A DNA stretch of 64,000 bases from Polytrichum commune (Eukaryota; Streptophyta; Polytrichopsida; Polytrichales; Polytrichaceae), in assembly GCA_950295325.1 (NCBI GenBank), contig OX485806.1, positions 122,001-186,000 on the forward strand, read 5' to 3'. The notes below the pieces were generated by a model, which did not search any database, was not told the origin of the DNA, and saw nothing but the letters and a program-made list of their open reading frames with translations. This document shows positions 58,883 to 64,000 of this stretch, one piece after another. Position numbers and translations under genes: made by a program. The stretch's first letter is position 1. Each line of letters begins with the position of its first letter.

Positions 58883-60111
58883 GTGATACGGGTTCGTGGA
58901 TGTGGTGTTCGTGAGGTTTGTTGTCTGTGGCTGCAAACACGTACTTAGTATTACGGCTCTGGTTTGCGGTACACTTACTTTATAAAGATGATGAGCAAGA
59001 TGATGTATGATTTGGCCTACTTGACGGCCTCTCATGAAGCTCCTTCACCTCGTATTCCCTATTCTTGAATGATGGTTTCCATATAACTTATTTCAACTTG
59101 ATTTCATCCATCATTCTTAAATTACCTTGATGTATCAAATCCGGTGCTAGTTGAGAAGAACCTTGTCGGTCGACAAGTTAATGCTAAGTAAATTTTTTGG
59201 AAATCATTCATTTCATTTCATGAGTTGCTTTCTTGCAAGGTTTCAACATTTTTGTCCTTTTGTTGTGCCCGGCGTAATTTTTCATCTGTTTTATGTTCTA
59301 ATTCTTCAGTTTGTGTGACATCTCCAAGTACTCTTGTTGGTATTTCTACCTTCTAGTTCTTGGGTTGATATTTCCAAGAACTTTAGTAATCCTTTTTGTT
59401 TGGTTTCCCTATCTTCTACTTAATTTGACCTTTCGGTTGTTTTTTATTTCTAAATTTCCAAGTAGTTTGTTGTCCCCTTTCTTTCTGGGAAATTTGATTG
59501 GTTTTTTTCCCCCCCCCCCTTGAGTTCTCTAATTTTGAGCTTTGGTAACCTTTGTGTGAAATCTCAAGTTTTACCGAGTTCCAAACCTTTTTGGATTCAA
59601 GAAGTTTCCTTTATTCTTACTTCCAATAGCTTCTTTATTATTTTCTAAGTCTTGAGTTGTTGCTTGATCTTCAGCAATTTTGAGTCCAAGTTTAAGAAAG
59701 GTTTACGAATCCTTTGGTTTCCCAAAGGTTTTTCTTTGGCCTCTAAGGTATCCGGAAGCTCTTCAACGTCCTCCGGGCTTCAAAAGTCCTTTAGGTCTTG
59801 TAGTCGTCCCGCTACAGTACATCCTTCAAAGCCTCGGATTTTTCATTAAGTCCCTTAGGGCCTGGCTGCACACGGGGGTGCCAGCTCGGAACCGGTGCGG
59901 GCCAAGGCCTACCCGGAAACTCCCAACCGGGTAGGGAGGCTGGCCATCCCCTAGTGGCGGGTCCGGGTCGGAGTCCGCACCGGCTAGGTATGTGCCGGAG
60001 AGCCTCCACATTCATCCGCAGTTTTCCGTCGCTTCCCAAGCTCCGCTTTCTTCTCTCCCACGCTCCGCTCTCTTATCTCCCACGCTCCAAGATCCGCGTT
60101 GACTGAGGTTG
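58883..60111. other. Intergenic, nothing recognised
   Basis: T-rich DNA to about 59640, then a GC-rich block (59860-60010) with inverted-repeat words (CCCGGAAACTCCCAACCGGG). A pyrimidine-rich stretch at 60030-60090 resembles a 5' UTR. No gene recognised. Confidence 0.35.
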
Positions 60112-60161
60112 ATGGAGCATGCAACTGCGATTGACACGGAGCTCCGACAGCTGCGATTTGG
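60112..60161 (+). CDS. Possible short first coding exon
   Basis: An ATG at 60112 follows a pyrimidine-rich leader-like stretch and opens MEHATAIDTELRQLRF, ending at a GGTAATG donor (phase 2). It could be the first exon of the partial gene at the right edge, but its phase does not match the frame used there, so intermediate exons would be needed. Confidence 0.25.
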
Positions 60162-60984
60162 GTAATGTTTCATGGATAACGATGCATTTAAGCTTCAAAG
60201 TTGGATTTCTGTAACCTCGCACTGTTTTGTGCTTCCGGATTTCTTTGGGGTTGAGTTGGAAGCGATTTCATATCCTGAGAGAAGTGTGCTGGTCCTAGAG
60301 AATTCCCTGTCAATCTTTCTTCAGAACCAATGTTTGTGTTGTGAAGAAGAATCGTCTGGGTTTTAGTGAGGAGATTTGTGAAACGAAGATATTGGGCGTT
60401 CGGTTTTGGCTGGATTGTCGGCTGTTCCTGTGGGGGAACCTGTGGCGGCTATATTGGAGTTTGGTGAAGGTTTGGAGGTAAAATTGACCACTTGTGAGTC
60501 GACCGTGCTTACAAAACGCATTCTTGCAAATAGGATTCGGCCACCCTTCTCGAAATCGGAAGCTGCTTTTGGGGGTGAAAGGTTTAGCGGTTTTTTGGGT
60601 AGCTCGTGAGCTTGTTTGTTTTAAGATTGGCTCCAGGCAGAGAGTGCATTTTCTGGGGATTTGCACAGAAGGTGCACACGGTGGATTTTCTGGAGTTCCG
60701 CTTCAATTGCGAAGCTTGAGATTCTGTGGCGGTTTATATTGAGTCTTCTTCGGAGGTGAATTACCTGGAGACCTGACAGATAGACAGACATGTCGATTGA
60801 CCAACGGACCGTGCCGGAATTACATTCTTGCAGTCCTATTTGGCCACACTCGGGTTTTAAAGTTTTTTCAGCTCTTGTCGAAGTCACCGCAAATATTGTT
60901 CGTGAAGAATGTTCGACGGTTGAAATTTAACACAGCTGCTTGAAGCTACGAGAGCTCGCTTGGGTGGAGTTTAGGGTTTATAGT

Positions 60985-62700
60985 TTAGGGTTTAAGATGA
61001 CAATATGTAACTGGGTGGACTTGGAAACACTAGGATGTCATCTGATTGTGTGCACAACATCTCCTCGGACATGGGGCATTATAGGGCAAACAGTCTCACA
61101 AAATGCCATTCAAAATATCAGATGATTGAACTGGTTTGATGTTTTGCAAAGTTTCCATCGGGAAATGTCAATGAAAAAACTATTCATTGCGTAATTGCTG
61201 TCGTGAATTCGCAAAATTTGTGTGGTTCTTGGAAACTTTGGCAACACTTCTGGATCTACTTTGTGTGCAAGGTAGCTTCTACAAGATTAGTCAGATAGGC
61301 ACACCATGAAATGGGCATGAAATAGGCCTTACGAATCAAGCCTTCAAGATTATTGTACAAGAAATGTATGTGGGACTTATGTGGTCAACCTCCTTAATTG
61401 GATACCAATCTTTGAGTGGTGTATGGTAAGGTAAGGTTTGTAGTCAAGGATGGACACTACATGTGTACCAATGAAGTTGGAGTATGTGATCAACATACAG
61501 ACATCATTCTAGGTTCAATACATAGTTAACACATGTGCTTTGAAGATGAAGAGAGTGTTCACTTGGACCTGTTATGATGTTTGCTTCCCAAACTCGAATT
61601 GTGATACTTTTCATAATCCGCATTTGCTACCAGATGAGACTTCCCCGACCAAAAGTTGTCTGTGGAGTTGGAAGTGCCCACAATTTCCCAAATCCATTCT
61701 GTCAATAGCCCATAAGTAGAGTGTGCAGATACGGAGCTCGAGCAATTTGGTCGCAACTATGTAGTTATGACCTGAGTAATGTGAAGAGTAGACATCTCTA
61801 AATGACTTTTGCCATTTCATGAGGTTTGCTGGGAAGATTTTTGGACATAATCAGTCAAGATTTTTGTGTTTCCAAGTCCTTCCGTTTTCATGTCGACATC
61901 TTTCCGTTTTTCTTTATTGAGTTGAGGTATATTCTATGGACGCCTCTAAAATGATCAATAATTTTCCTGCATTCTGGAAATTCGACCGGTTATTTCTCAA
62001 ACTCAACTGGTTTCACCTGTAGCTAGTGGTTGGTTCTCCCCGTTCTACGATTTCATCTGTGTTCTTGTTGACCAAGCTTTGGCAAACAAGGGACTCTGAA
62101 ATTACGACATCACAGTTACATTTACATCAACAAAACCTTGGTGGTCCTGTGAGTGATACCTTATGTGTTGCAACAAGAACAGAAGCAACTAGGTCCATGA
62201 CCTTGGCAGGCAAGAAGCCACAAATGCCCCATGACAAACATTCGTATTAAAGATGACATTTGATTTGAGATTCGAGAATCATACTGTAGAGCGCTCCTTA
62301 TTTCATCTTTATCAGTGCCGGACTATAGTTTCTACATGGAATTCAGTTACGTATCACCCAATGTACGAGTGAAACGTGGAAAAGTTTGAGGGGGAGAATA
62401 CTTACATTTCTTCGTTGGAACTGAGAGCCTTCTACAGTACGTGTAGATTCGCAAAACGTGCATTCCATCAAATACATGGTCCAGTGTACGGGGAGAACTG
62501 ACCGGTCCACACAGCTGAACCGGTTGAAGTTCAAGACTTCAGGTAACTTACCATAAGTTTAAGAGGAATCTATGGAATGTACGTCAAATTAACAAAGAAA
62601 TCCGAAAGATCACAACATGTAACCTGTTGGACCTGGAAACACTAGGATTTTCACCTATTATGCCCACAAATCTCCCTGGACACCGACATGATCTTGTCCA
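60985..62700. repeat. Diverged dispersed repeat copies
   Basis: The blocks at 60985-61050 and 62590-62660 share ATGTAACNGGNTGGACTTGGAAACACTAGGAT-type sequence with 41785-41850, and 61390-61545 shares the CTTTGAGTGGTGTATGGT, TATGTGATCAACAT and TTCTAGGTTCAAT words of the copies at 2113, 13305, 41965 and 42597. Two telo-box words (TTTAGGGTTTA) lie near 60970-60995. No gene is recognised in 60162-63173. Confidence 0.5.
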
Positions 62701-63173
62701 AAAGGTTGTTTTGACTCAACCACAGTGGCCAAAACCTCAACCCAAAAAAACCCGTTGTCCAGTCTCACTCGATTGTGGATCTGCATGCTATGAAAGTGCC
62801 CCGTGAAGTCAACATGTTCGATTTTTTGGTTTGTGATCTTTTCGATATATGTTTGCAGAGTGGAGGATTATTGGGAAGGGTACAAGTTGTTTTGCTACGC
62901 ATACTATTCGCATTCGTTCCAACACGAATATGAATTTCAGCAATCCAAATTGGGTTCGTGATTTTTCTCCATTGAATTGTTTTTTTGTGGTTTTTTTTGG
63001 TTCTTTCTTCTTTTCCGGGCTCCTATGAATCGATGTTGTGTGTAGCTTTTGAGGGCCTCCGCAATGGCTAAGTTTGCGCAGGGCAGCTTGTGTGGCGACG
63101 ACATTCTGGGTTGCCTTTTCCCTCCCATCATTTGCTCCGCACTACATGCATGCAACTTCTACCTCTTGTGGAG

Positions 63174-64000
63174 ATGTACTGCAAGTGGGAGTTGGAAGAG
63201 GACTGCAGCAACCTTCGGGCTCTCATGCTCAGGTTTGACTCCGAACTGGAGTTGGAAGCGCATGAATTGGGGCGCTCGCTTTTGTTTATGGTTCGGGATG
63301 ACGATATGGGTTTGAATAATTTGCCGCAACGCGTTCGCCCAATGTCACAGACCAACCCATTCGATGTTGTCAGGGAGAGGCTGGCAGCAGTGGGCTCCGC
63401 TATTCGGGATCTCCATCCACAGGTGCACATACTTTCGGATTATTCTTCTTCTTCATGTAAACTAGCCAAGAAATTTGTGGTGGCATTGAAGATGGGAACC
63501 AAATTGTTTCATACTTGCAACATTTGGCATTGAATTTGAAAACGAGGTGGATACAAAACACATTCGCTTTAATCGTGGATGGCATCTAAGATGTTTTCCA
63601 TTTCCAACACACATATGGTTTCACACTCATTGTCATTTCCATGTCTATGTTGTGTGCTACTCGGAATCAAAATGTCAAAATTGTGTCGGTATTTCGTATC
63701 GTGTGCATGGTGCTACGCTAAGTTCTCTCCTATGCACTATTGTGTTGCCTAAATCCCATTTCGTATGCAAGAAGGTTGCAAACTCAGAAGAAAAGGGAGT
63801 GCCTCAATCCGACTCCGAACTGGATTCTCCTTCTCGGTGCTGCCCACCTCTTGATCTTCTTCCTTGTGAGCGCGACGAGCCAGCTCCACCTGCAATACCA
63901 ACAATGTCTGACCTTCCAGGAAATGCTTTTGGCGGATCATGGTCTCCACCCTGCCTCTCCTCGGCTGCTCCATACGCTCCACATGTGGCCCCTTGCGCCG
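63174..64000 (+). CDS. Partial gene of unknown function at window edge
   Basis: Two exons fit together in phase 0: 63174-63422 (ATG start or earlier; ELELEAHELGRSLLFMV, ...RDLHPQ then GTGCAC) and 63772 to the window end (KVANSEEKGVPQSDSELDSP... Pro/Ser-rich, open to 64000). The first exon is Glu/Leu-rich and helical. The frame extends upstream of 63174 without a stop to about 63090, so the start is uncertain. I do not recognise the family, and splicing is inferred only from the sites and open frames. Confidence 0.35.

Noticed and set aside
1-64000. tRNA or rRNA genes
   Set aside because: Scanning by eye I found no convincing A/B-box cloverleaf or rRNA core; a tRNAscan or Infernal run would be decisive.

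Overview
The window looks like nuclear DNA of a land plant, most likely a moss. The main evidence is a GlpF-like aquaglyceroporin gene (GIP type, known from mosses), a multi-exon TIR-NBS-LRR immune receptor gene, plant-type telomere repeats (CCCTAAA) and many short GT-AG introns. The species cannot be named from sequence alone. Gene density is low, and most of the 64 kb is repeat-derived or shows no recognisable coding content.

Layout. 1-3.5 kb: diverged repeats, then a degenerate tandem repeat running up to the GIP start codon. 3.56-7.05 kb: intact five-exon GIP gene. 7-17.6 kb: mostly non-coding, with a clear TIR element (9.26-9.77 kb, TAA target duplication), a partial relative at 12.6-12.9 kb and two hairpin repeats at 13.7-13.9 kb. 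17.63-23.37 kb: six-exon TNL gene carrying two single-base frameshifts. 23.9-30.7 kb, minus strand: a locus encoding a ParB/sulfiredoxin-like domain, a DNA-methyltransferase-like domain, an acidic coiled-coil region and, downstream, an FCP1/NIF-type phosphatase domain. 36.2-39.26 kb, plus strand: an intact two-exon gene of about 976 aa with a DUF7869-like, DDE-transposase-like core, followed by a small acidic protein gene. 45.2-55.6 kb: a long LINE. 57.9-58.9 kb: second, truncated copy of the 9.3-kb element. 60-64 kb: mostly unrecognised, with a possible partial gene entering from the right edge.

Most unusual feature: a 20-bp palindrome, TTTGGGTCGNNCGACCCAAA. It occurs about 42 times between 26.1 and 44.8 kb and nowhere else in the window in good form. 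It lies in several tandem arrays that have different unit lengths (36, 57, 78, about 152 and about 158 bp) and unrelated spacers, so the palindrome rather than any one array is what is shared. Two large arrays sit just upstream of the divergently transcribed ParB/methyltransferase-like and DUF7869-like genes; others lie in introns of the former. I infer a mobile or selfish module with its own DNA-recognition site, but no function is shown by sequence alone.

The LINE is also unusual. It encodes an RRM-like ORF1, three 2A-like (D-[IV]-x-x-NPGP) motifs in a repeated module, an APE endonuclease, RT with YADN in place of YADD, RNase H, and a C-terminal CCHC plus PD-(D/E)XK-like region. It is broken by frameshifts and a stop, and ends in three strong stem-loops.
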